64,000 nucleotides of DNA, taken from Tubulanus polymorphus. Taxonomy: Eukaryota > Nemertea > Palaeonemertea > Tubulaniformes > Tubulanidae. The notes below the pieces were generated by a model that did not search any database, was not told the DNA's origin, and saw only the letters and a program-made list of their open reading frames with translations. Below, one piece after another: positions 52,101 through 64,000 of this stretch; positions within the stretch are counted from its first letter, which is position 1, and every line of letters begins with the position of its first letter. The stretch lies in assembly GCF_964204645.1 (NCBI RefSeq), contig NC_134032.1:9356275-9420274 (forward strand). The letters are read 5' to 3'. Position numbers and translations under genes: made by a program.

Positions 52101-54600
52101 TTGTTCACTAGGAATTCACAAACGGGCAAATTTTGGCTTAATGATTATGTAATGTTTATTTGCTTTTGTTACTGGTTCAGTTTATGTCTCGGTTAATAAG
52201 AAATATTTTGGATTTAGTTTTCAAGGCAATAGTAAAAATCCTAAGGCCTTAGGATTTTTACTATTGAAATAAATTTCCACATGCAATTTTTTATTTCAAA
52301 GGCAATGTTTCTTTTTCAGAGAGTTCAGCCTGTTACAGGAACCCGAACAATGCTAATTTAGAGGTCAACTTGTGACTAGATAAGCTAGGTTTACAGGATT
52401 GGAGATGATAAAAAGTGAGTAGGCCTCACTGACTGAATGGTGAATACATCATCTGTAGTCATCGCTGCTGTATTGAATCATTTAACTTTCGGCAATCAAT
52501 TGATTTTTTGTTTATATATAAAAGAGCTTTTTCTTATGCATATTCCTGAAGTCGTGAATTCCTATTCATTCCTACTAACGGAAGAAAATAAGAGAAGCTT
52601 CGTCTACACTTGCATCTTATACCGAGGTTATGCGTCTACACTAAGCTCGAAACACGGGTTGAATGCAAAAAGCCAGGTTTTTGAAAAAGGAGTTATATAA
52701 CCTATTGAGAATTGAACCTATGTTCACGAAAAACTCTACAGATGTGGATTCAGTTACTGGAGCTAAATTAGATGCAGCCCTGCAAACGCTGGGTTTATAT
52801 GAACCCGCATACTTTGAAACCCGGGTTCAACGAGCTGTAGACGTGGTAATATATATCGCAGTCAGAAAAAGAAGCAAATTGAAAGTACATCAATCTTTTA
52901 TTTCCAACCTAAAACAATGAGACATAGATGGTTTGAATGCAACAAGCTATTTTAGCAATTGCGGTTACTAATTTGTAAAATGTATTGATATGATATGGAA
53001 GGCCAACTGCTGAATTCCATGGGTACCATCAGAACCAAATGCACGCTACTTGCCATCTACCTGAAATTAACAAATGTCAATATTATGTTATAAACAAATA
53101 AATATGAAAAAAATGCAAATTTCTGCTTGATACAACTTACATTTGAATGGGAAAAATCGGCTATAAAATATCTGCTATGTCTGACAAATAACTGACGATT
53201 CCTATAAAACAAAAAATACATTATCTTTAAAATAAAATTAACAATTCAAAAATTTTTGGCAATCTTCCAATACAATATACATAGGTCCCTAGTAGGCCTA
53301 CGCTAAACACTAACTGAGCCAGACAACCTGATATCCTTTCAAACAAAACTGAATGCGACATTAGATGTGAGATGCGTGAAAATGAGCCATAGGCTGGTTT
53401 TCCACGAGAAACTGATCAATCAAATTTATTTCCCTTTAGCCGTTTCCACAACAAGGGTGCGGCACTGTTGGACAGGACAGACACACATTTTCAAGTCTGT
53501 ATTTTAATCAATTGTTTACTGTGTCTGCGCAGTAATTAGTCAGAATTTTCAGGGAAATCCCCTCTAAAAATGGCCCCACCACCCGAAGACCTGCACACAA
53601 ATTTCTGTGTCAGAGCCAAAATTGAGGTAACGCCTGCGCTTTTACGCCTTTCTCGTGGAAAATCCTAGTTTAGGAATATTACGCAACAAATTCAATATTT
53701 CCTTATGCCAAATGATTATTCTCATAACAGTCCTTCATTTCAGGATTCAATAAGACTCAGTATGTGTTTTTATAGACTGTGGCACTAAAAATTTAGTCCA
53801 ATTATAATAATTTTCGAATTTGGTCCGCAGTTTACGATTAGGCCTAACTTGATGACGCGAATTCTAAGTCAACTCGTAATAGGGAGTATACATTCTATAT
53901 ATCAAAATTGACAGGAGAACAAGATCTAATTACGTATGTTTTCAGATTTCGAATAAACCCAATTATATTCGAGTTAAAGTCATCAAAATAAATAAGGTAA
54001 AAACGCTAGCTCATAAAATTTGTTTTGAAGTAGTACGAGAAACTGGGAATATCTCACTTATTTCCAATGCCATATAGACATATAAGGTATCATTCGATTC
54101 GTTTTTAGATATGTTTTAATACTATTGGGTATTTGGATGACTGAACTGTCTATTCTACCTTAAATTCTTCCAAAACTTTGAGATTTCGGAGGCCCAAAAC
54201 CGGCAAAATGAGAAAATTACTTCCTGGTTTTCAGCGCCGCCCTGGGAAATTAATATGGCGAAAGTTGAGAAAACTGGAACATAGCTAAACGTTCGGTAGC
54301 AACTAGTTGTCTCCAATCGCAGTGTCGATGTGCGCTAGGCTTAAAACTCTTTCCATGCGAACTTCCTGAAAATCAGATCCTGAGCCGGTGCGAACTTTAT
54401 TTCAAAAAAAAAATTTTCAAAAAATATTGGGTTCTCATACTTCTAGACGGTTTAATACGCTTCCCTACACTCAAATATGATGATTCAGCTTGTTTCTGAT
54501 GATCTAGCAATTCTGGGGTTGTTAGGGGCCCCAAAATGTAAAAAAAAATTTTTGACCTACTTTCGGGTCATTCGGGTACCCCTAGGGCCAACTGCAGCTT
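49115..54600. other. Intergenic, repeat-bearing, no gene found
   Basis: It includes copies of the ATGACATCATC unit (49330-49420), GTCAGAC inverted sequence near 49665-49700 (CTGACCTTGGAGTTACTCCA then AGGTCAG), a G13 run at about 51912, and sequence near 51690-51960 resembling the CGGATCCAG transposon interior (AGTGCCCCCAGATCCCCC, CCTTCGGCGCTCGCTTGG). A probable MITE lies at 52596-52845. The open frames here (for example 52663-52920) lack any recognisable domain. Confidence 0.5.
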
Positions 54601-54779
54601 CATATTCTCTCTATATATCTCCATTATATCCACTGCGTCATGTATAGACACCGTATACCAGCCGCTGTGTCTATTTATAAAGCTTTCAATTTTGCCCTAC
54701 TGGGGTTGCCAGGACTACCAGGCATACATACAAGCCGTATAAGCTTTATACATTGCCATTTAGATAGTATGGGGATATA

Positions 54780-55110
54780 TAGGTCACCCCACCGTGACGT
54801 GCGTCACACCCCGCAAAAATCAAGCGTTCTGGAGACTGTGTCGTCCGGTCACAGTTTGCATGGAAAGAGATTTATAACATTAGTCCGGGTGCCGTTCCGT
54901 ATTCATTCAACACGCGCGCTCAACCGCGAAGCTATTTTTAGCGCAACAATCAATTTAACCAATAGAGACGCGCTACGTCATAGCGTTCGACATGGTCGCA
55001 TTTGCTTTTACTCGTACCGTCGTGAAGGGATTAGTCAAGTGTCAACGTCTACGTTTGGAAACCGAGACAACTCCGGGCTTGTTTCTTAACCAGGTTGCTA
55101 AGAACATTAA
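54780..55110. promoter_or_regulatory. Cluster of promoter-type motifs in intergenic DNA
   Basis: Within 330 bp are the CRE-like palindrome GTGACGTGCGTCAC (near 54795), a perfect MEF2-type CTATTTTTAG (near 54931), a CCAAT box in AACCAATAGA, and an RFX X-box-like GTTGCTAAGAAC (near 55095). The stretch is GC-richer than its surroundings. No gene start could be linked to it; it may be a distant promoter, an enhancer or part of a repeat. Confidence 0.3.
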
Positions 55111-55339
55111 TTCTTGGGGGCCTGGTGGACGAATCAGGTACCGAGGTTGGTCGTCGGTCCTCCCCAAATGTGGTGGCGTTGGTCACGAGAATAGTTCATT
55201 GGAAACCAAATTTTGAAAGTATAAAAATAAGAGACATAGCTGAACTAGTCGGAGAGCACCCGGGAGAACAACGGGGAAGAACACACACTCAAGAAATTAG
55301 GGAACACAGATTTGTAAAAGGTGTCGATACGTAGGAAAC

Positions 55340-58300
55340 ACGAGTCTAATAGAATAGTTGTGAGTATCTAGATTTAGAAGTACCCCACATGAGTTGTTTA
55401 TTTATTTTTGGTCTCGGGTCAAAATTCAATTTGTGTCGTTGTGCGGAGCTGAGGAAGGATGCGCTCTCCCGCGATATTTCGGTTCCTTCTTCGGGTCGCA
55501 TATCAATACCTACGAGCAACATTATCTAACAGATAATTGCTCGTAGGATATACGGGTTGTCGCACCGATGAATTTTAGGTGGCTACGCCCTAGTTAGTTA
55601 CCTAATCGTTGGTGGTAAGCTTTTTATAATCGGATGGGCTTATACCAACGTTAGGGATGACAAGGACCAAAACACGGTTGAAAAAAGTAACACTTCAAAA
55701 ATATACTTTCTATCCACTTCAGTCCACAATTAATGGCTTAATTCACAAACTAACACAGGTACCTTTCGAAATAATCCAATTCTATGTATGTTTCGAGTGA
55801 TTAATCAACATTATTTTGAGAAATTAATTAATTTCCTTACAAATTTCGCCATTGGCCGCCATTTCTCTGTATTGCACATGTGGCATGATAAGACAAGGGG
55901 ACCTACAAGGATTTAGATAAAACTTTCAAGACGAAACGACAATTTTTATTTTTGATGGTTTTCCAACCTATATTTCAAATCTTCGTGTTTTCCATTATAA
56001 ATAATGAAATAATAAATTCTGATAAAAGAAAAATGTGAATAAGTGTTGATTTCTTAATATTTTTCAATTTCGTCGTTTCGCTTCGTTAGTTTGTGCTGTT
56101 GTCCTGGCCTCAGTCCACAGGTGCCAGCACCTCCAGTAATTTTCAAAATGGCAGCTGTTGACTCTACGGAAATTTACTCTCACTTTACGGTCGATTAGCA
56201 CATGGATTAAGATCGTCAGGTGAGGTGTTATAGGTATCAGACAAACTACGAATCTGTTGTGTGTCGATTACAACAAAAATTTGACGGATATCTTAAGAGA
56301 CAATGAAATGCCAGGCAAATTACTCGTCAGTCAAATTGGCTGACGAAGATTTCATACAAAAATGACCTTCCCATTCCTGACTGTGGTTTGTGAAAATATC
56401 CGATCGCGAAACTAAACCACAGACAGGTTACTGACTAGCTACGCCCCTGGTTAAGACCGGGGGCGGATCCAGGGGGATGGGTAGACAGTATTGGAAGGAA
56501 ATTTAAGGACACCTTTCTGATCTTAGGGCACACCCAGTATCCAGGTCAATGCGAGCGCCGAAGGCGCTAAGTCCTTAGAGGGGGGTCTGGGGGCCCATCC
56601 CCAGAAAATTTTGAAAATATGGTACCATTTAAAGCCTTTTAGAGGGCGTCTAGAGGCTAGCAGAGCAATCCAGAATAAACGAATTCGAGACAAGATTTCA
56701 ACACATGCGGATAGAAAATGAAGCTGGTGAACCCATGAAAGAATGGTTGTCGTCAACTTCGCCTAGTGCCCCTATAATCTTTAAAAGTGCCCCTTAACAA
56801 TTATACAGAATACGGCTAAATGCCACTTCATTGTTAACAATCGGCAAAAATTGCCTCGTCTTCACATTTATCCTTATGTCGTGTGCCATCTTCCAAACCA
56901 AAAGTGCCCCTAAAATTTTAAAAATTAGGCAAAAAAGTGCCCTTTTCTTCAACATTTTCCGCGTATAGTGCCCTCTTCTAAAGTACGAGTGCCCCTTTAG
57001 CCCTCCCTGAAAAGGTAAGGAAGGACAAGGTGCCCTCATCTAAAGCATGAGTGCCCCTTGCAAAAGGAAAGTGCCCTTTTTAATTTATCATGATTTAAGG
57101 CTTTACAAATATGATTATCTCTCCTCACTTTCTCGGCAGCAGTATATACTAACCGATTGATTTTATAATTATGCCCGGATTACGGACACGGAATTAGCGG
57201 TTGCTGAAATAATGCCGTCAAAAATATTGCCGGTGAAATTTTGAAGGGCACTTAAAAATTCTAGACCGTATTGGGCAATACGGCTAATACGGTCTGGATC
57301 CGCCCCTGAAGATGCTGCGTTGTGTATCCTAAGTCGGTCAGTATCATAGTATTACTACAGAAGTATAGTACGGTACTTTACTGTTAGATGGCGAAAACAT
57401 CTTTTTAACCGAATTTTAGCCCCAGTTTAAAATGAATATTGTGACTCCCTCGGACCACCAATCTGTTTGAAACATGTAACTTGACGACGGGAACAACTGG
57501 CATTAAGCATCAGCAAAAGGACGTTTCAATACATGCATTAATTTCCCTAAAATGCGTCGCGGTAAATACCGTCCGTTCTGCTTTAAAGTATAGAAGAAAA
57601 TATTTTTCATTATTTCAACAGGGCTTTACGAGGTCCAACGGGGAGGGAGCGTTCGCAACCCGGACCCCGCATGCGTAGAAACTGTAAAATCTAATTTTTG
57701 CATCATTAAACGAATCGATCGCCGCAAGCATCCGCGAGGTACCGTTCAGACACAGTAGGGCAAGTGATTACAGATCAGACAAGCATTTATATACAATTAG
57801 TACGAAATTCGCCTAGATGAATCCTTCGTATCGATATACACGGATTAAGCTGTTTTGTATAGAACGTGGCAAAATCGGTTTCGAACGATAATTCAATTGA
57901 TATTCTTACGTTAAATTCGCTATTTCATCGCGTTTCGCATAAAATAAGTATAAATATAGATATACATAATTTGATGAATGCAATTTTCCATATACGTGCG
58001 CAACTACATTTTATAATTGTCCTGTTCAATTTCAGCGGTGATTTGCTCCCGCGGATTCAAAGCACACAAACAACCACCATTTATCTAGCGGCACAGATCA
58101 GTTTTGAGAGCGGTTTCGGGAGGAACGTGGACGCGGAGGCAGAATCAACAAGGCTTTCATTATTTACGGGTAAACGTTAAAAAAACGTGATTCTATTCCT
58201 TTGCCTAAATTTCTCTTGCGACCTATTACTAAATATCAATGTTTAATCGCTGTACCGTACGTAAGTTTTGATTTCAACTTTCTCTGCGCGTGACTTACGA

Positions 58301-58897
58301 AAATGAGCTCCGAATATTTTACATACTTAATGATAATTGTATCAATTAAATCATGCAAAAATGTTGACTCCGTTATGCTCAATGTTTGGATTACGTACCT
58401 TATTACAGGTCCTCTATTATGGAATACCCTAAATTTCGACATTATTTCTTCTAGTTCTATTGCTATCTTCAAAAAACGTTCAAAAATAGTTTAATTGGTT
58501 CCTTTCGATTTCAATATTTCTCCCTTCTGGCTATAGAAATTAACTGTATACCTATATACCAGTATTCAGTATACCAGCATGTTTGCTTTTTTGTCTAAGT
58601 ATTTGCTTGTACCTAATCTTTATGTATGATACTATATTGTTTTGTTCTTCTTTTTTTCTAAGGTGCTTTTGAAGCTTTCTGAAGTAGCTTCACATTTTGT
58701 ATATTTCACAAATGTTTTCATATATTTTTAATACACGTATGAATGATAATGTAATTTATAATTTTAATTTGTTCAGAAATAAGGCTACCATAACATACCG
58801 ATATTTAGGTCGATAATCACAGAAGCGATATTTTGTTAAATTTTCTGCAATTTTCTTAGGTAATCTGTCAAAACAATTCTTCTCAAATGTATTCTAG
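55340..58897. other. Repeat-rich upstream region of the gamma-glutamyl hydrolase gene
   Basis: It contains the 56459-57308 transposon and the split repeat with AGTTACCTAATCGTTGG and CTGACTAGCTACGCCCCTGG (also near 37735-37870). No signal-peptide exon for the downstream gene could be identified with confidence; the frame at 57866-58180 ends at a possible donor but lacks a convincing signal sequence. Confidence 0.45.
56459..57308. mobile_element. 850-bp non-autonomous DNA transposon with CAGGGGCGGATCCAG ends
   Basis: GGGGGCGGATCCAGGGGG at the left is mirrored by GGTCTGGATCCGCCCCT at the right. Inside are GCGAGCGCCGAAGGCGCTAA, GGGGGTCTGGGGGCCCATCC and several copies of AAAGTGCCC-type sequence. 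No transposase frame is visible, so it must be mobilised in trans or is dead. Confidence 0.7.
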
Positions 58898-58903
58898 ATT
58901 TCA

Positions 58904-61900
58904 ATGGATTCAAACGTGATAGCGACGGAATATCCCCGACGTCCAGTAATAGGTAATTAATCTCGACGAACTCGTGATCTTTTGAAAAATATTTGCTAGA
59001 GACCGTAAAAACTGTTATTTAACTGTTAGTTAAATGTACAATTTTTTTTTAAATCGAAGTACATAATTGGGGAAATTAGGTTCCGGTTCATTCAAACAAT
59101 TTTCCAACCAGTCTGAACGGGCAAGCGACTGATTGGGCTAGTGTGTGTTATTAAATGGGGCTCTGTGTGAGTCGATGTGCACCACGTCATCATTATTGGG
59201 GGCATTTCAAAATAAATGACAATTGTGAATTTTGGCTTTTCTTCTGTAATCAAATATATTTAATAACTCATATTCATTTTTGGTAAATTTTGATAATGAT
59301 TTTTGAGAGGATGTGCACTACGTCTTCAATATATCGGGGCTAGACTGGTTGCCTGTCAATTCAATTCAATTCAATTAACGATATTCAAATCCAAAATAGC
59401 TTTTTTGATCCTGGATATTTTATAATTCATATTATTCATTGTCGACAATTTTAAGCAATATATGTGTTATTTTTCAAGGCGTCAGTAAACTTTCATGTTA
59501 GTTTTCTGGTTGATTGTTTCTCTTGCATGGACAACGACAAAAAGGATTCTTGTTTTTTAAAAACATTTCAGGAATTTTGGCCCAGGACTCGTTCAATGAA
59601 GAGGAAAAAACCGAAGGCGAACAACTGGTTTATGGATTCATTGTGAAATTCGTGCAGATGGGTGGCGCCCTCGTTGTACCAGTTTGGTAACTATTTTCAA
59701 ACTTTCAAAAGGTTGTGCATACGTATTTGTAATCCGTAACTGCAATTTTTTCCCTCGTCACAGCTGTAGAGCTGTGCCCCAGAGTTAAATACGTAAATGA
59801 AACTGGATTCAAAGCGATTTTAAAGATAAAATCCACATAACTGTCGAACTATACCCATGGCTAGATTAAACCCACACCACTGTGGAACTGGGACCAATTG
59901 ATAAATGCCACACAACTGCGCAAATGGATACAAAGTTCAGACACAGAACCACTCACATTTCGTACATCTTGAGTAAAATCCCACAACAAATTAATTTGAT
60001 ATTGAAATTTTAGACTTTTAGACCATTTTAGACTGAAGAAGGGTGGTAGTAACCACCCGAAATATTTCTTATATGTTTTAAATAAACATTTTAATATTCA
60101 ATTAATTCATTGTGGGATTTTACTCATATCGTTTTATCGCGGATATTGTGATGTTCAATTGATTCATTTCGTATATCTTTTTAGGTTGGGTTGCGGTGAC
60201 GATTACTACGAAACCATGATGACTAGAATTAACGGGTACGGGTCGGTGATGAAGTGTTGATTGTCCATTCAAAGGCCAGACGAATCATGCAAAATGATGT
60301 GTATAATCAACTAATTGGTTTGTTTTTCTCTTTCAGATTAGTCCTCCCGGGCGCTTATACGAATGACCCTCTGAACTCGCCGTATGCCACGACCGCCCAT
60401 AAACTTATTAGACGCGCTATGGAGGTAAACAAATTTACTCATCAAGTTTCCAATAAGCATTTTCTCAAACAATTTGGAAATCTTGGAAAAGGTGAGTGCG
60501 TGTATTGTTTTTGAGAAAATGCTTACCGGAAACTTGAACCGACCGATTTTCATTGAAATGTAGTTGGTTGATGCGAAAACGGTTGTTACCTACTTCCGGT
60601 AACGAACGTTAGGCCTATAACCCGTATTAATAAGAGCTTTCTGAAACTTAATAAACGGGACACATACTATTTACAATACAATATACATATTTACAATAAA
60701 TATACTACCGGAAGGACTTATATATATGTACAGGAATTATAACGGAGTAGTTTGTTAAAATCGGAGGTCGATCAGTTTAAATCATATATCATTTACCGCC
60801 CCAGATTTTTATCCTTAAATGTCATGTTCGGCTTAATGGGCAGGTACAATCTGACCTAAAACATTGCCCGATCACACTATTGCTCTACTGAATAATTCAG
60901 AACAAGAAGAGCGGTCCACAATTTGAGGTCATTATTAATTTACTAACGACAATGTACAATATCCGTATATACAACGCCTATATAATGACCTACTGAGCTA
61001 CTCCTAGCGAACCGGGCGGATCCTCACTTGCCAAAAGTGGAATCATCAAAAGTGGGATCCTAATTGCTAGAACCGGATATTGGGCTTTCATTTGTGTCTA
61101 TGGGCTTTGTTTGGTAGTGGCAGTCGTCGAGCCAATCCTGGCCTCAGTATTGCACATACGTATAAGCTCCTTATGACCTATTCGTAGGCCCTTAGCGAAC
61201 CTTCAATAAGAAAGCTAAATAAGATTTCCTTTCTAAAAAATTCATACCATCATCGATATGTACACTGGTAGCTGAAATACATCAATATTAGAAATATGTT
61301 TTCGAGGATAAAAAGTACAGGCACAATATATATCAACTACATCGTTGACAGTAATCACAGTGGGACATGTTTCATCGGCGAATCGTAATAACTATAATTA
61401 CTTGCTTATTACTTATTATCGCTTAATTACTGGTAGCCTAATTACCGATCAATTATTATTGCAGCTTAACGATGCTGGCGTATATTTTCCTATTTACGGA
61501 GTGTGCGCCGGTCTTCAAACATTCACCGCCTTCGTCACCGGCGAAAACCTGCTGAAAGAGTGCGACACCTACCGACTGCGAAACAAACTAGAAACCACTT
61601 CCGGTGCGTATACTTCAGCGAAAAATTCTGGGAAAAGTTTTCAAATGCATAACACCTGACCTGCAACACACGCATGTAGTTGGTATAGATTCTATGACAT
61701 CATCAACTGCTAGGTGAAACGGTTAAATTGGTATCTCTCTATAAAATCCCCCTGTTATATCATCCAAATTGCAACGACTACAGGTATTCTAGAAGTGATG
61801 GCAGTCTCCCTACCTTAATGATTTCTCCCCTAAATGGCATCATCCCTTGACGAGATCAAGCCCGACCGAGCTAGATGGTCGCCTCCGGCATCATCGCATT

Positions 61901-63602
61901 ATCCCCCTCTATCTCTGTGCATATATTTTCTTAACCAAATCCGATATGATTCCATTTAGATGGAGATATAAATTCAAGCCGATTATTGGGAAGTTTATCA
62001 AATAAAGCTTTGAATATCCTAATGAACGAACCTGCCGTACTTCACATGCACTACTACGGCGTCAGATACCAGGTAATGATAAAATCCATAGATAATTTGG
62101 CAGGTCCAAACGATACAGGTAGGTGAAGTCCTCGGGATCCATTCAGGTCCATTCTCAGTCATCCACATTGGAACATGGGCCTCAGTGGGTCTTTGGGTGC
62201 CTATGGGGCCGGTGTTACCTTAATGTTCGTGCCCAAACGTATTGGACCGCTTTGAGTGAATATCTATTGGGCCAGATATGCAATACATGTAAGGAATACA
62301 CCCTTTCTGGACTTCCACCTCTGAAATTAATCAATATTAGATATCCTCCTATACGCGGCCTGCTGATCTATACATTGGTGTATTTTTCTTGAATAGGATT
62401 TTGTAAGTGATTCCAGATTGACCGATTATTTCCACGTTTATTCGACGAACAAAGATCGTAAAGGAGAAACCATCGTTTCTACTATCGAAGGTACGCATGA
62501 ATGTAGCCGCCATTTTGTTTCCAAGATGGCGGTAGAGAATGAGGCGATGGTTAATTCATTCACAGTTGCAGTTGATCACCAAACTCATCAAAAAATATTT
62601 TGATCTCTTAGTCTTGATTGGTCGTGGTCCAAATAAAACCTCTCATACGGACCAATCACAGTGGTGATAGCAACAGCTCGTACTGGTAGTAGTTCCCCTT
62701 GGCCAGCTAAAAACATTTAATTCTGGCTAGTTCTTCCCTCGGGCAAGAAGATATATTTTTATAAATTGCGATTATCTCAATAACTGAGAAACTTTTTTTT
62801 CGTAACCTCTGAGAATGTATTTGTTTGTTATTATCGTGACTACGTATTTGCAGCTAAGGACTATCCGTTTTGTTTGATGCAATGGCACGCGGACAAATAC
62901 AGCTTTTTCAACAGTACCAGAATTTTCACTCCTTGGTCCCCAGATTTCATCCAACTTGGCAGCGAGGTAGCACTATTCGTCGCAAAAGAAGGTAATTTTT
63001 TCATAATGGGTTGGGATTAGAGCTGTAAGCAGTTCACCAACCAATAAAAAAGTACAGTTTTATAGATTGGTGCTTACTTTCACCCGGGATTAACTAAATT
63101 AATTTTTCAGATGAGAGGAAAGTTAGACATTGAGCAGTCAGGGGCACCCCCAAAATAGGTCGAAATGGACATTGATTCATTTTTGAAAATACAGAGATCC
63201 AGCTTATGAATTTAAACTTTTTAGGTATCAGTTTGATATTATTCATTTTCCAGTATGATTTCACGGCAGCTTGACACAATAGGGGGGGGGGGGGGTGGTT
63301 GGTGTGAGCATCCCCTGCATCATCCCCTGGATCCGCCATCGCAGTATAATAATACAATTAAGATTTTTGGAATCAAAGATAAAATACCGGCGAACAATTT
63401 AAATCCGCGAGTACGTCATCACCATAATTCTAGTCATATATTTCTGTGTTTATTTTCAGCCATGAAAAATACGCAATGTTTCGCTTCAATCGAAGAAGAA
63501 ACTTCGCTTTTGATCGAAAACCCGAAAAATGCGCGAAAAGTGTTCTTCCCATTCCGGGAAATCGGTTATTATCCTTCAGCAGCAGACGGCGTTGCGGTTT
63601 GA
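58904..63602 (+). CDS. GGH: Gamma-glutamyl hydrolase (folate polyglutamate hydrolase), N-terminal exon missing
   Basis: The enzyme (peptidase C26 family) removes gamma-linked glutamates from folylpolyglutamates in lysosomes or secretions. Nine exons, phase-consistent: about 58904-58952, 59572-59686, 60185-60235, 60337-60424, 61465-61603, 61960-62072, 62397-62490, 62854-62991, 63460-63602. The N-terminal PRRPVIGILAQDS motif is followed by FVQMGGALVVPVW, RINGLVLPGAYTN, the nucleophile loop FPIYGVCAGLQTF (Cys in exon 5), YFHVYSTNKDRKGE, and the catalytic His in LMQWHADKYSFF (exon 8). The C-terminus aligns with the family after VALFVAKEAMKN. The usual QWHPEK is QWHADK here. A lysosomal or secreted enzyme needs a signal peptide, which this model lacks; the exon carrying it is probably upstream, with 58898 as acceptor. 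Confidence 0.9.
59353..59379. repeat. (TCAAT)n microsatellite
   Basis: Four to five copies of TCAAT (ATTCAATTCAATTCAATT) occur in GGH intron 1. Confidence 0.8.
59980..60135 (+). mobile_element. Foldback-type repeat with hammerhead-like core, in a GGH intron
   Basis: GTAAAATCCCACAA-type sequence on the left is mirrored by TTGTGGGATTTTACTC on the right. Between them are CTGAAGA (60033-60039), a 6-bp stem GGGTGG/CCACCC and GAAA (60059-60062), followed by TAAATAAACATTTTAATATT. It lies between GGH exons 59572-59686 and 60185-60235. Confidence 0.5.
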
Positions 63603-64000
63603 TGATGAAAAACAGCCTTACTTTCGAATGGACTTGTTTTCTGATTGTGATCTGGTGTGACACGCCGCTAGATGACGGGGCTCACAGCCGGTTTACGTCA
63701 CTTTACGATTTACCATAAATTTGGCTTGTTTTAAACAGAAGATACCTGCATAAATATCTACCCAACCACGAGGTGGCGTGACTTACAATCAGTTTTACGA
63801 TAGTCAAAAAAAGTTACTCGAACTAACAGGATACTTTAGACAGGATACTTTCAAACTTGCATCGAAAAAGATATTAAGATTCAATCATCTACTCTCGGTG
63901 TATGGTGTTATAGGTTCCATTGATAATTATATCTCTTCAGGAAAAAATTAATACAATCCAGATCAAAATTGTAGAAGGAAGCCTCTTTTGCTACAGAAGT
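63603..64000. other. Downstream of GGH, no feature seen
   Basis: A frame continues in another phase to 63718, but it follows the GGH stop codon and matches nothing. No AATAAA is evident before the window ends. Confidence 0.5.

Noticed and set aside
52437..52920. Two overlapping ORFs (87 and 85 residues) as genes
   Set aside because: No domain, no signal peptide that fits, and the region is bounded by CGTCTACA/TGTAGACG-type inverted ends with GGGTTGAA/GGTTCAAC, suggesting a MITE.
54640..55334. Overlapping ORFs of 149, 74 and 79 residues as a gene
   Set aside because: No family resemblance; the sequence looks regulatory or repetitive, and frames overlap without a splice solution.
55440..55560. 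Another hammerhead-like core (CCGAAGA ... CCGAAA on the minus strand)
   Set aside because: The stem is only two pairs and the CTGANGA string is altered; too weak to list with the others.
57866..58180. Signal-peptide exon for the gamma-glutamyl hydrolase gene
   Set aside because: The frame ends at a possible GGTAAACG donor but its N-terminus has no basic-hydrophobic signal pattern and the phase does not join 58898 convincingly.

Overview
This is nuclear DNA of an invertebrate animal. It has AT-rich introns, GT-AG introns with animal-type splice sites, many short inverted-repeat transposons, tRNA-derived SINE-like repeats and a non-LTR retrotransposon tail. The protein families (CAMSAP/Patronin, SDF2, gamma-glutamyl hydrolase, a rhodopsin-class GPCR) are animal-wide. 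A marine bilaterian is my guess, but the phylum cannot be fixed from sequence reading alone. The spliced models below were built by hand by matching reading phase across introns and family resemblance; every junction listed is phase-consistent.

Layout. Bases 1-36799 (minus) hold one very large gene for a CAMSAP/Patronin-type microtubule minus-end binding protein. Sixteen coding exons are visible, with a calponin-homology (CH) domain, a 3.7-kb central exon, coiled coils and the start of the CKK domain. The gene runs off the left edge. Two genes sit inside its introns. One is an intronless rhodopsin-class GPCR reading frame broken by a frameshift (3179-4242, minus). The other is a small secreted peptide precursor on the opposite strand (CDS 19561-19989, plus) with its own TATA box, 5'UTR intron and poly(A) signal; it looks like an antimicrobial- or membrane-active-peptide precursor and is the most interesting gene here.

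A roughly 530-bp divergent promoter separates CAMSAP from an SDF2-type ER-lumen protein gene (37330-44732, plus, six exons, C-terminal HRDEL). Next comes a six-exon single-pass membrane protein with one extracellular PLAT domain (47191-49114, minus), including a GC-AG intron and a tail with an NPxY motif. After about 10 kb of repeat-rich DNA comes a gamma-glutamyl hydrolase gene (58904-63602, plus; signal-peptide exon not found).

The non-coding DNA is mainly repeats: a MITE family with GGGCCCAGTTTCA-type ends, a 290-bp palindromic-end element, foldback elements that carry hammerhead-ribozyme-like cores (CTGANGA, stem, GAAA), a 33-bp minisatellite, 60-bp tandem blocks containing ATGATGTCATAGGG, and an inverted pair of tRNA-like units. 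The neighbouring genes show no shared pathway; this is an ordinary animal gene neighbourhood with nested genes.
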